The notes under the pieces were generated by a model. It was not told the origin of the DNA, made no database searches, and saw nothing but the letters and a program-made list of their open reading frames with translations. A stretch of DNA of 64,000 nt from Brachypodium distachyon (Eukaryota; Streptophyta; Magnoliopsida; Poales; Poaceae), in the NCBI RefSeq assembly GCF_000005505.3, contig NC_016131.3, forward strand, positions 17,505,501 through 17,569,500, read 5' to 3'. This document shows, piece by piece, positions 45,016 to 56,694 of this stretch; the stretch's first letter is position 1, and every line of letters begins with the position of its first letter. Made by a program: the position numbers and the translations under genes.

Positions 45016-47164
45016 CCTTGCTGCAACACCAACAAGGACGCACGGCCAGCCAGGAGCACTACACAAAAGAAGGAGCCTTCGGCAACAAGCTCATGCCCTT
45101 TCAAGGGGTGGTGGGGGACCTAAAACGAAGAAGACTGTTCTAGGGCTCTATGGAAGAAGAGGAAGCGGGGTCCTCTCTCAGAAATCTCGTAGAACCCCGA
45201 GAATCGCACGGGGAACTTCAGATTAACAAGTGAAGCAGGGGGTTGGGGAACGGCGGCCGGGGATTTCTCGCAATCCCCGGAGGAGGAAGGTTTCTGGGGC
45301 TTCAGAGGGACTTGGGCGCAGTCCTCGCTGGCCAAATCGGCTTGAATCGGAAGGGGTTCAGGCTCACCAAGAAGCCTTCCATGGACCGGTCGCCAGCAGC
45401 GAGCGCCTTCTCGGGCTGATTCGCACCAAAGGAAAACCAGAAGAAAAAAAATTCAAAAAATTACTCCAAGAAAGATGGCGGCGGGGGCGTTCTCGGGAAA
45501 CCAGCAGCAGGAAGACGGTGCTTCTCGGGACTGTGCCTGTGCGCAAGGCCCCCTCGGCAGGAGGGCGAGGAGAAGGAGCGAGCGGAGAGGTGGGAGGGGA
45601 GGCGGAGGCGGAGGGTGAGGAGAGAGAGAGAGAGGGGTTGGTTGAGGGTCGGAGACGGACGGAAGGGGAATCTATTGTGTTTCCCCCTCTCTTTCTACCT
45701 GTCTCGCTTGGTTTTCGCCATGGGGGGTGTCAAGGTGAGAAGTGAAAATTCTCTGGGTTTTCTTGGTCTTCTGAAACTTGCAAGGAATAAGGTCAAATAC
45801 AGCCGTGACAGGAACACCTGCCCCGGTGCCCCCCTCGTGTTTTCTTAAAGTAGATCGCATAGAGGCAAAAATCGATAATTTTGTGTTTGGCGTAAAATAG
45901 TCTGCGCTAATTTTATTTTTGAGAAAAGCTGCGCTAATTTTTTTAAGAAAACTAATTTTGTTTTTATATAAACACCTCACGCATTGGCACTTCACCTCGG
46001 CATGAAACGCCAGGTCCAACGACGTCCGGACCATAAATTGCGTACCACCGCCTTGGTACCACTGTCAAGTGTTGTCGTGGGATTTTTCTTTGAGGGGAAA
46101 CTATGGACGTAAAAAAAACAGCATGCACATTGATACTAAAAAGACAAGCCAGAGCCCATGCTATTTTATGAGATTTATTTAAAAAGTCATGCAGATAAAT
46201 TTACAAGATTACAAAGCGGTTTACACACGTGTCACGTCTGTGAGACATCATGACCCCATTCAGTCTTGAGGAGTTCGGAGTAGCATCAATATCACATAAT
46301 ATTAGATCGCTTGAGCGCCGAGTGGATAAGAGACTCAGCAACTTCTTCCTCATTTATAAAAACCATGGCATTGTCCCTTATAGATGTTCCATAGAACTGT
46401 AACGAGGAGTGATTCACACCTTGTCTATGCTAATGTCCGGCCAAAAGTTGAAGACGGATTCGCATGCATGTTGATCAAGCTAAAGAGTTTCTATGTCAAT
46501 TTGACATGTAGTTCTTCCAAATAGTTATTGCAAATTGGTAGTCTGGTTTCAAATAAAATGCCTTCAAATATGCAGACATGATGGAGATTGGTTTCCCATC
46601 ATCAACTCAATTGATCCAGTTATTCGAGAACTGCATGATCAAGATTAATGTGGCCAATATTGATTGAAGTTCGTTCAGATCTGCCGCTGCTATGACTGAT
46701 AACCACAGTTGTTTCAACGAAGAAAGCGAAAGAGCTTTGGCGACCGAAATATTTTGGAATATCTTCGGAGCCCTCGACTATGCAGGCCACACTCGTCGAT
46801 TTGTTTTGCTCCTGGTGGCCACAGAGATGGCAGCTAAGCTGACGCGGTTCTTGTGGTCACTGTCTCGGTGTCGCGAGGTCCTTCGATGGTTTTAGGTGTG
46901 CTTTTCTTCAACGCTGCATGTGTTTTTCCTCTCACGTTGATCATTATGTAAGCCTCTTAGATGTTTTGTTTTCTCTCTTCTTCTTTTCTTGTTTTTGCGC
47001 GAAAGAGCTTGTGTAAATCTCGACTCTTAATTAGTAAGTAGATTTTTAACACTGCCATTTTCGTAAAAAAAAGACTTATTTCATTTAGTTTGAGGAAGTC
47101 TTCGACCAGTAATTACTCCATCACACTTGGATTATGTGATACAAATCGTAATCATAATTAAGTA
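45016..47164. other. 5' flank of BAH-Agenet gene and intergenic DNA
   Basis: The part to about 45720 is GC-rich with AG-rich runs and is the likely leader and promoter of the minus-strand gene. Beyond that is AT-rich DNA with scattered short frames and no recognised gene. Confidence 0.4.
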
Positions 47165-47236
47165 CTCCCTCCGTTCACTAAAAGCACGACAAGTATTTGC
47201 ACTAAAACCACGACAAATATTTAGGAACGGAAGGAG
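47165..47236. mobile_element. 72-bp mini Stowaway-like MITE
   Basis: CTCCCTCCGTTCACTAAAA at the left and GAACGGAAGGAG at the right are flanked by TA. Two copies of ACCACGACAA / GCACGACAAG make up most of the short interior. It is probably an internally deleted relative of the longer copies. Confidence 0.7.
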
Positions 47237-47691
47237 TAGTTTTGAATTTGAATATAAATACAATGTTACCAATTTTATTTCACAGAAATTAAATACGCCA
47301 AGAATTGAAATACGCCAATGGTATCAATTTTAAAGGAAACGAAATACGCCATAGTTGAAACACAGGGAGTCGAAGGCTAAAAGTTTACAAAGTTTCGTTT
47401 GAGAACGGGAGTTATGTTCGCTGCTCAGTACGCGTTTTCGTCGACTGGATCAACGGAGATCGGACGGTCCGCAATGGCCGACTCGCTCGGCTCCACGTCC
47501 CAACGTGGCAGCTGAAGAACGGAACGGATTCCTCTCTTTTCTTCTGATGAAACCGGATACGTCATGAACAATTGATCCTGGAAGAACAAACACATCAGGA
47601 TTCGCGACCAAGGAACACAGAATCCGGACCGAAATGCTCATATATTTCACCCTGAACGCAGAATCCGGTCCGAAATAAACCCGGCCTGGAG

Positions 47692-47699
47692 TATATATA
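47692..47699 (+). promoter_or_regulatory. TATA box upstream of the unrecognised gene
   Basis: TATATATA occurs 117 bases before the ATG at 47809, followed by pyrimidine-rich leader sequence. Confidence 0.55.
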
Positions 47700-47808
47700 T
47701 TGCTGCTGCTCGGCGAGGCGTCGCCACGTGTCGTTCGCTTTCGCGCGCCCGCGCCCTCCCAGCTCCAAACTCTCAAAACCTCGAAAGCTCCACGCTCTCG
47801 TCTCGTCC

Positions 47809-50800
47809 ATGGCCGCGCTCATCTGCGCCTCCTGGGCAGCAGCACCTCCCGCGCCAAACGCTGCCGCGTCCCGGGGCGCCGCCGTCGCGCGCCCGGCTCG
47901 CGTGACCCTGCAGGCTTCCCGTGCCCCCTCGCCGGCGCCGCCGCTGAGGATCCAGCGCCGCCCTCGCGCCGCGTCGATCCTCTCCCGGTGCCACAAGGGG
48001 CCCGATCATCGCCAGGAGCCTGAGCCGGAGCTGGAGCCAGAGGACGCCGGTCCCAACGCGCCAGTAAGTAATTAAGCTTGCGAGCTTCCGCCTTGATTTC
48101 CTCTGTCCCCCACTCCCGCGTGATTTTCCATATATGTCCCGACTCGACCGGTAATTGCCCCTTTTCTTCTTCTTGTTCTTCCCCAGGGTGCGAGCTTGGA
48201 GAGCGACGTATTGGCCGACTTCCGCGAGAGGTTAGACAAGTACCGAGCTGAGTACAGGGCCTCGCTGGGTCTGGCACCGATTGCTGCTTTATCAGTAATG
48301 GATCTCTTTAGTTCCATCTATTCTGTTTTTAATTGCTATGCAATTCGTTCCTTTAAGTAATCAAGTAGCATCTCAAAGTAATGCATGGCAATAGATAGAG
48401 CCATAGGGGTTATGCGATGTCGCTGCAAGCGACCAAATTTTGAGAGTCCAGTTAAGCCATAGAGGAGGGGCTGGTAATTAATCGAATGTCAGTGCGTAGT
48501 ATCACGTTAGACTTGTATGGACGATCAAAACAAGATTAATTGGAGAAGGCAGCGAAAACATGTACTCCGTAGTAGTGCTACTATTGATCAGTCAAGTTTC
48601 ATCATAAGAGACTCGCTACTGTTGGCAGTTCTTTTTTATTCCTGGATTTCTTATTTTTGTTTCTAACTTCCCATTGTTGATTTTGTTTGAAAAGCGTGTG
48701 CCGCCCGACATGTTTCGTAAGCAGAAGGATGAGATTCTTGGCCACATACGGGAGATCCATCGTAAGCAGAAGGATGAGATTTTTGGCCACACACGGGAGA
48801 TCCGTAGTTCCAATCCTGACATTCCGGTTAGTCTCGATCACACCTGTCATACAGTATACGTGTTAACGTGGCCAACCGTGTGAAAGGTTCCTGTTATTGT
48901 ATTACTTAGTGCACGTAAGAATTAGTGGTGAAAAACAATGAATGTGGTAAACTAAACTTGGTTGTCCTTTTACTTACTTGTCTAGTTAAGTAACTTTATG
49001 AAATTTGACCTAGGACAAAACTATAACATCTTATAATTTGGAACAGAAGGAATGGAAGATTATCATGTTCTGAGATTTATTCTGGATTTCCGAGGAGCAG
49101 CATTTCGAATAATAAGAATAAATTTCATAAAACCACACTTTCCTACCCACTTGTCTTGCAGAACCACACTTGTTAATTTGTCCGTTGCGTCAAAACCATT
49201 CGGACAAAATGTAACAGTAAACCCAAAACACACGGTTTAGTGAACTTGACGGGATTTCCGACAGCTGGGTCAGTCGCCACGTCGGATCCGATCCGGCCCG
49301 ACCCGACCCATTACCCTCCCACTCCCTGCCTCCCCGTCCCATGGCCGGACTCGGGGAAGATGGCGACGCATGGTGACTTGGCCTTGCTGCCGAGATCCGT
49401 GGAGGCGCGGCGAATCCAGCGGCGTGGTCAAGGAGGCGAGGTGAGGACAGAGGCGGCCGGTCGACGGCATGCTTGCGGCGGCAAGCGAGCTTGACGGCGC
49501 GGGAGAGATTGGGGCGGCCAGAGTCGAGGGAGGAGGCGGCGCCGTGCTCGCAGCTTCGCAGCGGAGCTGGTGGTGCGGACGGAGAGGCGGGGGACGCAGG
49601 GAACCAGTAGCGCACGAAGCGGCGGCGCTCCTGCCGGAGTTGGGGAAGAAGAGCGGCGTCAGGCGAGGGGATGGCAGAGCAGATCGCGGACCCAACGTTC
49701 AGCGAGATGGCGGAGCAGCTGCAGACAGCAGCAGCTCAAGGCCCGCGTCGCCGACATGAAGGAGGACCCGTCGTCCATGAACGAGATCGAGTCTGGTGAC
49801 CCCTTGTAAGCCCCATCGATCCACAACACCAATATCCATCGATCAAAGGTGAGCTTCAGTGATTCGCTGCTAATGAATCAAGCTAGCACGCCTTCAACTA
49901 GATCAATCCACACCTGGACGGGAAGACCGGCGGGGAACCGGGGAGTAAATAGAGATGGGGAATTTTGCGGGGAGAGAGAGCGGAGCAGGTGGGTTATCCG
50001 GTTACTAACGGGTCGGGTCAGATCCGATTATTTGTCTGACAGATGGGCCAGACATGTCAGAAATCCCATCAAGTTCACTAACCCGTGTGTTTTGGGCTTG
50101 ATGGCACAGCGAACAAATTAGCGACAAGTGTGGTTCTGTGAGACAAGTGACTAGAAAAGTGTGGTTTTCTAAAATTTACTCGAATAATAATAATAATTTG
50201 ACGAGCATGCTTTATGAATACATTGTTCAATCTTTATCCGTTTGTGATTGTAGAATCTAATGGCCAACATGATATCACTGGCGGTATGTGAGAATGCACA
50301 GTCAGCTCTGGATTTAGCGTCCACGGTCATGGTAATAAGTGCTAACTAAATTACTTTGTATTCTTTTCTTTACATACCGTACATTACTGCATCTAGTGCA
50401 TTCTTGCGTTCTTTATTTTTTACTTGCGGCTGTTGAATGACTCCAACTGTATCAAATTCAACTTTGTACAATCCAATCCAGGAAATCTCAACATTAGGCA
50501 TCCGTTCAACAGAAATTTCTCAACATACAACCAACCAGGTAACTTTCGCTATAAGATTCTTCTTTTATGTGTTTTTCAGGAATAAACATGGACATTCATT
50601 TTTCTCTCCCGAAAAGGTGGTAAACACCCCCGCCTTCTGTATCAATTGATGCAATGGTAGACGCCATATAGTGATCATTTTCAAAATACATATGGTTAGG
50701 ATGTACGCAACTATCTTTTGTAACGCTGCCGAGGAAGCCTGCCATGAGGTGTTCCAGGTGGACACAGTTCTTTCGTTTCTTGGGGCCCTTGGATCTTTAG

Positions 50801-51175
50801 GGGCAATTGCTCATATCTTGGTTCAAGATAATATGGATAAACCGGAAGGAGGTCCTTTGAAAAATAAGATTAACCACCATCAGATAGAAACGGATTACCA
50901 CAAGTTTAATAATAAGATGGGTCTTTTGAAAGAGAGATTCATGCTGGGTGCACCAACTGGCGCACACAAGGTACACTTCTTTTTGGCCCATTGATATTTC
51001 CCCACATTATTTTGGCTATACAGGGCACATCTTTTTGTGCCTGCATATTTTTTCCAACTTCCAATACTGTATATTTTTGTTCAAACAGATGATGAGCCAG
51101 ATACTCGGGAATGGTTCAATTCTTGCAGAATCATATGTTTCCAAACTGATCCAAGATGCATTACCTCGTGATTGA
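47809..51175 (+). CDS. Unrecognised plant protein, probable plastid presequence
   Basis: Exons 47809-48063, 48187-48294, 48695-48826, 50254-50331, 50482-50538, 50758-50970 and 51089-51175 all have lengths divisible by three and join to about 309 residues. I do not recognise a family. The first 60 residues are Ala/Pro/Arg/Ser-rich, like a transit peptide, followed by a Glu/Pro repeat (EPEPELEPED). Exon 2 is helical and charged (SDVLADFRERLDKYRAEYRA). Exon 3 contains a perfect-frame 45-bp duplication giving two RKQKDEI-GH-REI units. Exon 6 has a hydrophobic stretch (VLSFLGALGSLGAIAHILV) that might span or embed in a membrane. The exon 6 acceptor is the least certain: CCAG before 50758 was chosen on phase, and one near 50733 is also possible. 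Intron 3 (1.4 kb) hosts a long-TIR transposon. Confidence 0.55.
48716..48805 (+). repeat. 45-bp in-frame tandem duplication inside exon 3
   Basis: CGTAAGCAGAAGGATGAGAT at 48716 recurs at 48761, with only a few substitutions across the 45-bp unit. It encodes two charged 15-residue units (RKQKDEILGHIREIH and RKQKDEIFGHTREIR). Confidence 0.9.
49120..50183. mobile_element. Long-TIR Mutator-like non-autonomous element with GC-rich payload
   Basis: The left arm (AAACCACACTTTCCTACC, AGAACCACACTTGTTAATTT, then CCCAAAACACACGGTTTAGT) is matched by the reverse complement of the right arm (AAACCACACTTTTCTAGTC, AGAACCACACTTGTCGCTAA, CCCAAAACACACGGGTTAGT). The inverted repeats run for 130 bp or more, which is typical of Mutator-like elements. 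The interior (49350-49860) is GC-rich with open frames but no recognised protein. Exact ends are blurred by AT-rich flanks. It sits inside intron 3 of the host gene. Confidence 0.82.
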
Positions 51176-51801
51176 GGTGATTAAATTGAGTTGCAGTCTT
51201 GCAGATGGCCTTTGCTATAATTATGAATTGCAACTAATTAATCACCACCATGTTGTGCAGGCAAAAAAGCTGTTGTGTATGTTTAATCATCTGCGTCTGC
51301 CGGCCTCTTCTTGGTGCGAAAGCCTTGCGCATAGTACTTGGGGGAGAGGAATCTTCTTTGGTCGAGTCTTTGGGTGTTCCAATGGCTCCTTTGCTCTGGC
51401 AGCGTCAGAAGAGAAATATCCCCAAAAAATAAAGTAGGATGTCGACATTGTAAAGGATAAATAATAGTGTTCAATGATTTGTCTGATTAGTAATTTAGTT
51501 GTATTTGTTTTACCATGAGAAATATGGCTTGTTCAAGAGTTACTCAACTCTAAAAAAGTTTACTTTTGTACTTTTATCTCTTTTCTTTTGCTAGACATTT
51601 CATCTCTGTCAGAACTGAAACAAATGGTCCTTTGACCCAAAGGAATACCTGTGCTTAAAGTGTTTTAGTTTCATTTAAACGTTGGGAGTATTCAAATAAA
51701 TTCAACTTGAATGTCAGTCAAAAAAGAAAAAGGCTGCCTACTTTTTCGTCAGCCAGCCAGCCAGAGCATCCTCCCTCGCCCGCCCTGCGCCCCTGCCCGC
51801 C

Positions 51802-51808
51802 TATATAA
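51802..51808 (+). promoter_or_regulatory. TATA box of second unrecognised gene
   Basis: TATATAA lies 74 bases upstream of the ATG at 51876 in a GC-rich context, spaced as in a compact plant promoter. Confidence 0.65.
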
Positions 51809-51875
51809 AGCCCACAAGGACACCCATGGCCTCGCCTCATGTCTCCACTCTCCAGTTCCTCCCACATCGTGCACC

Positions 51876-53261
51876 ATGGCGGCTTCGCTCGGCTGCATCC
51901 TCGGCGCCACCGCCCTCCGCCCGACCTCGCTCGTCGGCCATGGCTCGGAGATGGTGCTGGTTTGTCTCCCGGCCGGCCGCGACGCCGGACTGGGGTTCCC
52001 GGAGTCCATGCGCCTGGTATGTAACCATGCAGTCTTTCCGTTCTTGTTCTTGGTTCCAAGAGTGTTCGATTTTCTGCTCGTTTCTCTAAAAAAATCTGTT
52101 CTTGTTCTTGGTTCCAAGGGTGTTCGATTTTCTGCTTCTTTTCTCTAAAAAAAATCTGCTCTTGTTCTTGGTTCTAACTTCTAAGGGTGTTCTATTTTCT
52201 GCTTCTTTTCTCTGAAAAAAAAATCTGTTCTAAGGGCGTTCTATTTTCTGCATCTTTTCTCTAAAACAAAACTCTGTTCTTGACTTCTTGGTAGTGCTTG
52301 GCTTCGGGGATCGCGAGGCCGACCATGATGAAGTTCTCTAAGCAGCTGGGCCAGGGTTCTGATCCGTCAGAGGTACGTAGTGCCTCATCAGGTCCTTCTT
52401 TTTCTTTAATTTGCCACTTGGTTTAATTTCTGTTTGGCGTAGTTGGACGATTTCGCAGCCAAAATGGAAGAAGTGAAGGTGCTGTATGCCCGTATCATCA
52501 ATGCGGCGGGACTGCCTGAAGGAGAGGAGCTTGCACAGGCAGTGACGGAGCCAGAAACCGGACAACGATAGTGCTAAGATGGGACTAATGATGCTATACT
52601 CGTAGATTTTACATACTGATGAACTAAATACTTGATGAATCCTCTTGTGAGCATCCTTGCCACGGTAGCACCGGGCCTGGCTCCGCCCCTGTGCACAGGG
52701 CAGGCTCCAACGTCTGGCTGAAAAATTGGAGGGCTTGCTGCTCCAGGTGGTGGGCCGCCTCAATCCTGCGCCGGGCTCTGATCTCTACATGGTAAACCGA
52801 CCGCATATGTTCTTCGGCCTTAAATTCATTCTTGGGCTTCTTTGGACCGAAAATTGACCTTTCTTAATCCCACACAGGCCCTGTGGATCACGGCCGTCAA
52901 GTTCGCTGGGGTGACCGTGTCGGCCCGGGCCAAGTGCGCGCTGTGGGGTTTCGCCAACTCGCTCTACACCGAGCTAGACGTCCTTCGCAGCGTCGTCTCT
53001 TCCACCACCGACCGTCCTCTGCCGTGCAAGAGAGCTGACTTGGACTTCGGACACATGGAGATTGCTGATCCGGAGGTATCTAGATTTGGGTCTTTTTCTC
53101 CCTTCCCATGCATCGTTGCATCAAAATCAAGTTGCTTTTTTAGTGTTTTTTTTTTTCTAATATGCTTGCTGTTCTCGCAATTTCCTTAGGTGGCTCTTCT
53201 GGCACTGCTCGGGACACACCTTGCCATGGTCCAGGTTGACATCGAAGCCTTGATGGAGTAG
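51876..53261 (+). CDS. Unrecognised protein gene with MITE in exon 3
   Basis: Exons 51876-52016, 52295-52372, 52443-52538, 52699-52791, 52878-53075 and 53190-53261 are all multiples of three and encode 225 residues. No family is recognised. The N-terminus is mildly hydrophobic (MAASLGCILGATALRPTSL), possibly organellar. The middle is helical (LDDFAAKMEEVKVLYARI, RLQRLAEKLEGLLLQVVG). The C-terminal part includes FANSLYTELDVLRSVVSS and ends VQVDIEALME. What would be one exon (52443-52791) is interrupted by a 152-bp hAT-type MITE. Read through, the frame stops at 52570-52572. If the insert is removed as a GC-AG intron (52539-52698) the frame is restored exactly. Without that splicing the gene is truncated to about 116 residues. 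Whether it is functional is therefore open. Confidence 0.6.
52540..52691. mobile_element. hAT-type MITE inside a coding exon, perfect 8-bp TSD
   Basis: The ends CAGTGACGGAGCCAG and, reverse-complemented, CAGGGGCGGAGCCAGG are the known plant hAT MITE terminus. A perfect 8-bp direct repeat, TGCACAGG, lies at 52532-52539 and 52692-52699, the correct size for hAT. The coding frame on the two sides is continuous once one repeat and the element are removed. Confidence 0.93.
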
Positions 53262-54282
53262 ACAGGGTATGGGGTCCGTAGAATCCTCGAGTTTCCTTTT
53301 CTTGCTTGTGATCCCGCCGCGCCGAGGACGCGTCCTCCAGTCTTAACGGATATTGGTGTCGTCATCATGTTCTGTTTTTGAGTTCGTTTTCTGCAAACGC
53401 CGCCGGGGACGCGTCCTCCCATCTGATGTTATAGATTCTGAAACTGAACGGTACCATTTGCTGCAATGTTAGTTAATTTTGTCATCTTATTATCGGAAGA
53501 TTGTATCAGAAATATATTGTGCCTTGGCTGCTTGGCGTCATGGACAGCGTGCAGGCAATGCAATTTCACATTAGACTTTGCATATACAACTTCATGATCT
53601 GGGTTTTTTAATTGTTTGGTTATTTCCAGTTGAACTTGTGTTTTAGACCCTGTTTAAGAGAATAGGATGACCCTGTTTTATGAGTAAAACTAGCTATGCT
53701 GAAAACGGTATATGAGCGCTCTTGCTTATTCATCTTAACGAAGTTTGACAGCATTTCTACTGCAGCAGCAGCCTCACCTCTTTGCCACATGCCTTCTTTA
53801 TTTGGGTCAGCAAAGTACATTAATTTTCATTTTCGGTTGCGCTGTTGCCTTCACATCAAATTGCTTAGAAAAAAACAAATTACAACGAACGAGAGATCGC
53901 CCAGGCACATGTTTGGATGTTAATTTCTTTCCTCACCAACATTAGACAACTAAGAAGCGACCAAAAACTTCGCCAAAAATTTAGCTAGCCATTTCGCATG
54001 GCAAGCTTGAGCCCGAACCAAGCATATATTTCAACCAAGCAAAGATATCTTGGCAGAAAAGATTTATGATGACTGGATAAAGGATCTCAACAGGAACATG
54101 AACATAGACTGGTTCTCACAACACAGTATAGCAAAGGAGCACCTCATGATCCAGTTACATAACATCATAATCCAGTACAAAACTCAACTGTCAACTTGTG
54201 ATCAACAAAAAAGACAGCAGATAATGCTGGTTTGACTCTCTAATACAGCTTTTGCTACCAGCTACAAAGGAAATACAGTTCA
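53262..54282. other. 3' flank and intergenic DNA
   Basis: This contains the 3' UTR of the preceding gene, including two copies of GGACGCGTCCTCC (near 53324 and 53408), each a self-complementary phrase. Beyond 53450 it is AT-rich without a recognised gene. Confidence 0.4.
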
Positions 54283-54676
54283 CTACTCTTCCTTGATGGC
54301 GCCCTTATCACTCACGTAGATACCTTCCAAGAACTTCCTGGTATCCTTCTTCACATGACATTTCTGTTCCAAGTAGAAAAGGAAACCAAATGAATCATGA
54401 TGCGAGGTAATCAAACAATACAACAACTGACAGTTCATGCTGCGCATTTTAACAACTCATACAGAACAAAAGGAGGTTCACAATTCAAAGGCTAGACAGT
54501 TTATGTTGTGCATTTTAAGGTAGTACAAACGACAGTGATGCAACGATTCTCACCTGGTCAATCAGAGTAGCAGATCGAGAGACAAGCTCAATGTCATTTG
54601 CCATCAAGGACTAGCTCATCGCCTCATCCTTGACGTTCTCAGAACGCAAGATCGTCACACCGTCAAGCATGTCAAC
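54283..54676 (-). pseudogene. RPL9: 60S ribosomal protein L9 (RPL9) pseudogene, C-terminal two exons
   Basis: On the minus strand the exon 54676-54554 reads VDMLDGVTILRSENVKDEAM, then a TAG, then NDIELVSRSATLIDQ. A spliceable intron is followed by exon 54363-54283 reading [20 protein letters not shown] and the normal-looking terminus. These match the C-terminal part of eukaryotic RPL9 closely. The in-frame stop plus a few extra residues and the missing N-terminal two thirds mark it as a fragment. The intron is retained, so it did not arise from a processed mRNA. Confidence 0.85.
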
Positions 54677-55326
54677 TTTACACACATACTCACAGAAAGT
54701 AAGAATGTTTCATAGCGAAAATTATTAGGAGTGCTTTTGTCAATTTTGCTCATTTGTGGCGCTTTATTTTCAGTTATGCAGTGAGCTTAGAAAGGAGACA
54801 CTGGAGTTTGCACGTGAGTTACCCAATCTATTCCGATAGATCACTTCTTGGTGTTTTCAAATGATGTGCTGGGTAAAGTAAGAAAAAGGATATAAAGAGC
54901 TTGTGATTTTCTCTTGGACAATACTAGGGGGTGATCGTGCACTATTAGGCCCCTCACGGTGCACACCGGTATATGGTAAGTCTCTTCTGTCCTTTTCTAA
55001 AATGGAATACATTATCCCCCGCCGCCTCCTTGATTTCAAGGCGTGCTTCCAGCCTAGTACATCGTGCGGCCGTGCGGTCTCCTCCCGCCAACTCTTGTGT
55101 CGCCAGGCTGTAGAAAGTGGGGGAACAAAAGTTGCCCCTTCATGCAAGCAAAAAAGGAAGGCCAAAAGCAAAAACAATTATTAGGCAAAGCCCACAAAAC
55201 ATTTTCTACACTTTTAAATCAGCTTTGTACAGGTTGCTGTGGCAACTCTTTTCTTCAAAATGCATCAACACGGACAGTACAGTAGGGCAGTTTAATAAAC
55301 CTTCTAATGCGGGTTTCAACAAGGAC

Positions 55327-55524
55327 AATGCCTCCTCCAGTTTCAAAGAGTAGCAAATCTGCTTCGTACAGGTTAGATGGTTCCTCCAGAGGACCCAGAT
55401 CCATGCTAAAGTCAACTGCACGAGGACAACCTCTAGTTTCTACTACACGTATACACTCTTCAGGAAGATCTCCATGCTTGACCAATAATTTTCCATCTTC
55501 TTTTGTGAATATATCATTTGTAAC
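55327..55524 (-). pseudogene. UreG: Urease accessory protein UreG fragment
   Basis: After an acceptor (TGTGTGCAG) the minus-strand frame reads VTNDIFTKEDGKLLVKHGDL, then PEECIRVVETRGCPRAV, then DLGPLEEPSNLYEADLLLFE. This is the central part of the UreG GTPase that delivers nickel to urease. About three residues of the usual CPHAAIRED segment are lost. Similarity stops abruptly near ETGGG, and the P-loop exon and C-terminal exons are absent. The frame happens to stay open further in both directions, but that sequence is not UreG. Confidence 0.85.
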
Positions 55525-56694
55525 CTGCACACAAAAAAGAGCAAAGAAAGATGAGTTTGAAAGGTATAATGTAATTCTAGAATACATGTTAGAGACTATT
55601 AGTTGTCTGTTTTGCAGAAAAAAATTCATAAGAATTGACAAACAGGTTCCAAGTTTTGCTTTGAGTTTAACTATCGTAAGTTTGGCTAGTGAGAACCTGG
55701 TTAAGTCTCTTGTCTCCTTTCCAAAAAAACCTTGCCCTTTATCCAAGCAAAATGAAGCAACTCTGCTTGCTTTTTCTTTCTTTATCCCCTCCACGATCCC
55801 ATCTTCTTCTCCATCGTCCCCAACTGACCTTCTGGACGTCATGATTCCCTACTTCGTAGCAATAAAGGTTGCTTAAGGGATTGTGCGAGCAATCAAAAGG
55901 TCCTCAAACCACCCAGTTATAATGGTATTTGAGCATAGCACTTCTCTAGTGATCACTTTTGCTGATCAAAGTTGCCTGGGGCTTTGTAGAAATCAAAAGA
56001 AGGTACAGTACATAAAACCTAATCAAAGTTGCTTTTGGGTACATTTTGCCTTCCAAAACCGGTAGAAATCACATTAACAGAGATCCATGCCCCCACAAAA
56101 ATTGCTTATCTAACAATAAAAAATGAGAAACACCCAGTAGATCCTCCTGGTAGTCATGGTTGCCAGAGAGAAAATTGTGGCAAGAGAAGGTGCAAAAAGT
56201 AGCACGCTGCTATAGCCCTGTGTTGGACACCTGATAGCTACATAAAACACAGAAAAGAAAAAAAAAATACAATTAGGTGCACTATATTGCAAAAGGTGCA
56301 CTATACAAAAAACACATAAAAGAAAAGCATAAAAAGCACTTAGGTGTGTTTAGCGTTACCGATTCTACAAGTATGTTGCCCAAAAACAAAAAAGAGAAAA
56401 CACATGCACGCTCTAGCCATATGATTACTCAGGTGAATGTTTTATCCCCACTGTTGCTTTGTTCTTTGCGAGAAAAGACCCACTAAACACACATAATTCT
56501 TTTGTTCCCTAATATCAACATTTGATCTTGTCGCAGTCAAACCTTCTGGTTTGTTGCTTTAATGTTACTTACTTTCACTTTGGCACTTCCATGTCTAAAA
56601 AAAGCATGCTTCCTGAGGAAATAGAACCCGAACAACATGCTTTACTTAAAGGCAGCTCCAAAAAAAAGGAGAAGAGAAACGATTAAACAGACAA

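Noticed and set aside
45230..45745. 171-codon plus-strand frame rich in Arg/Glu/Gly
   Set aside because: It lies in the AG-rich leader/promoter of the minus-strand BAH-Agenet gene, with low-complexity text and no family match.
55525..55842. Long minus-strand frame continuing upstream of the UreG block
   Set aside because: The added residues are not UreG, and a good acceptor lies exactly where UreG similarity begins, so this is intron or flanking DNA that is open by chance.
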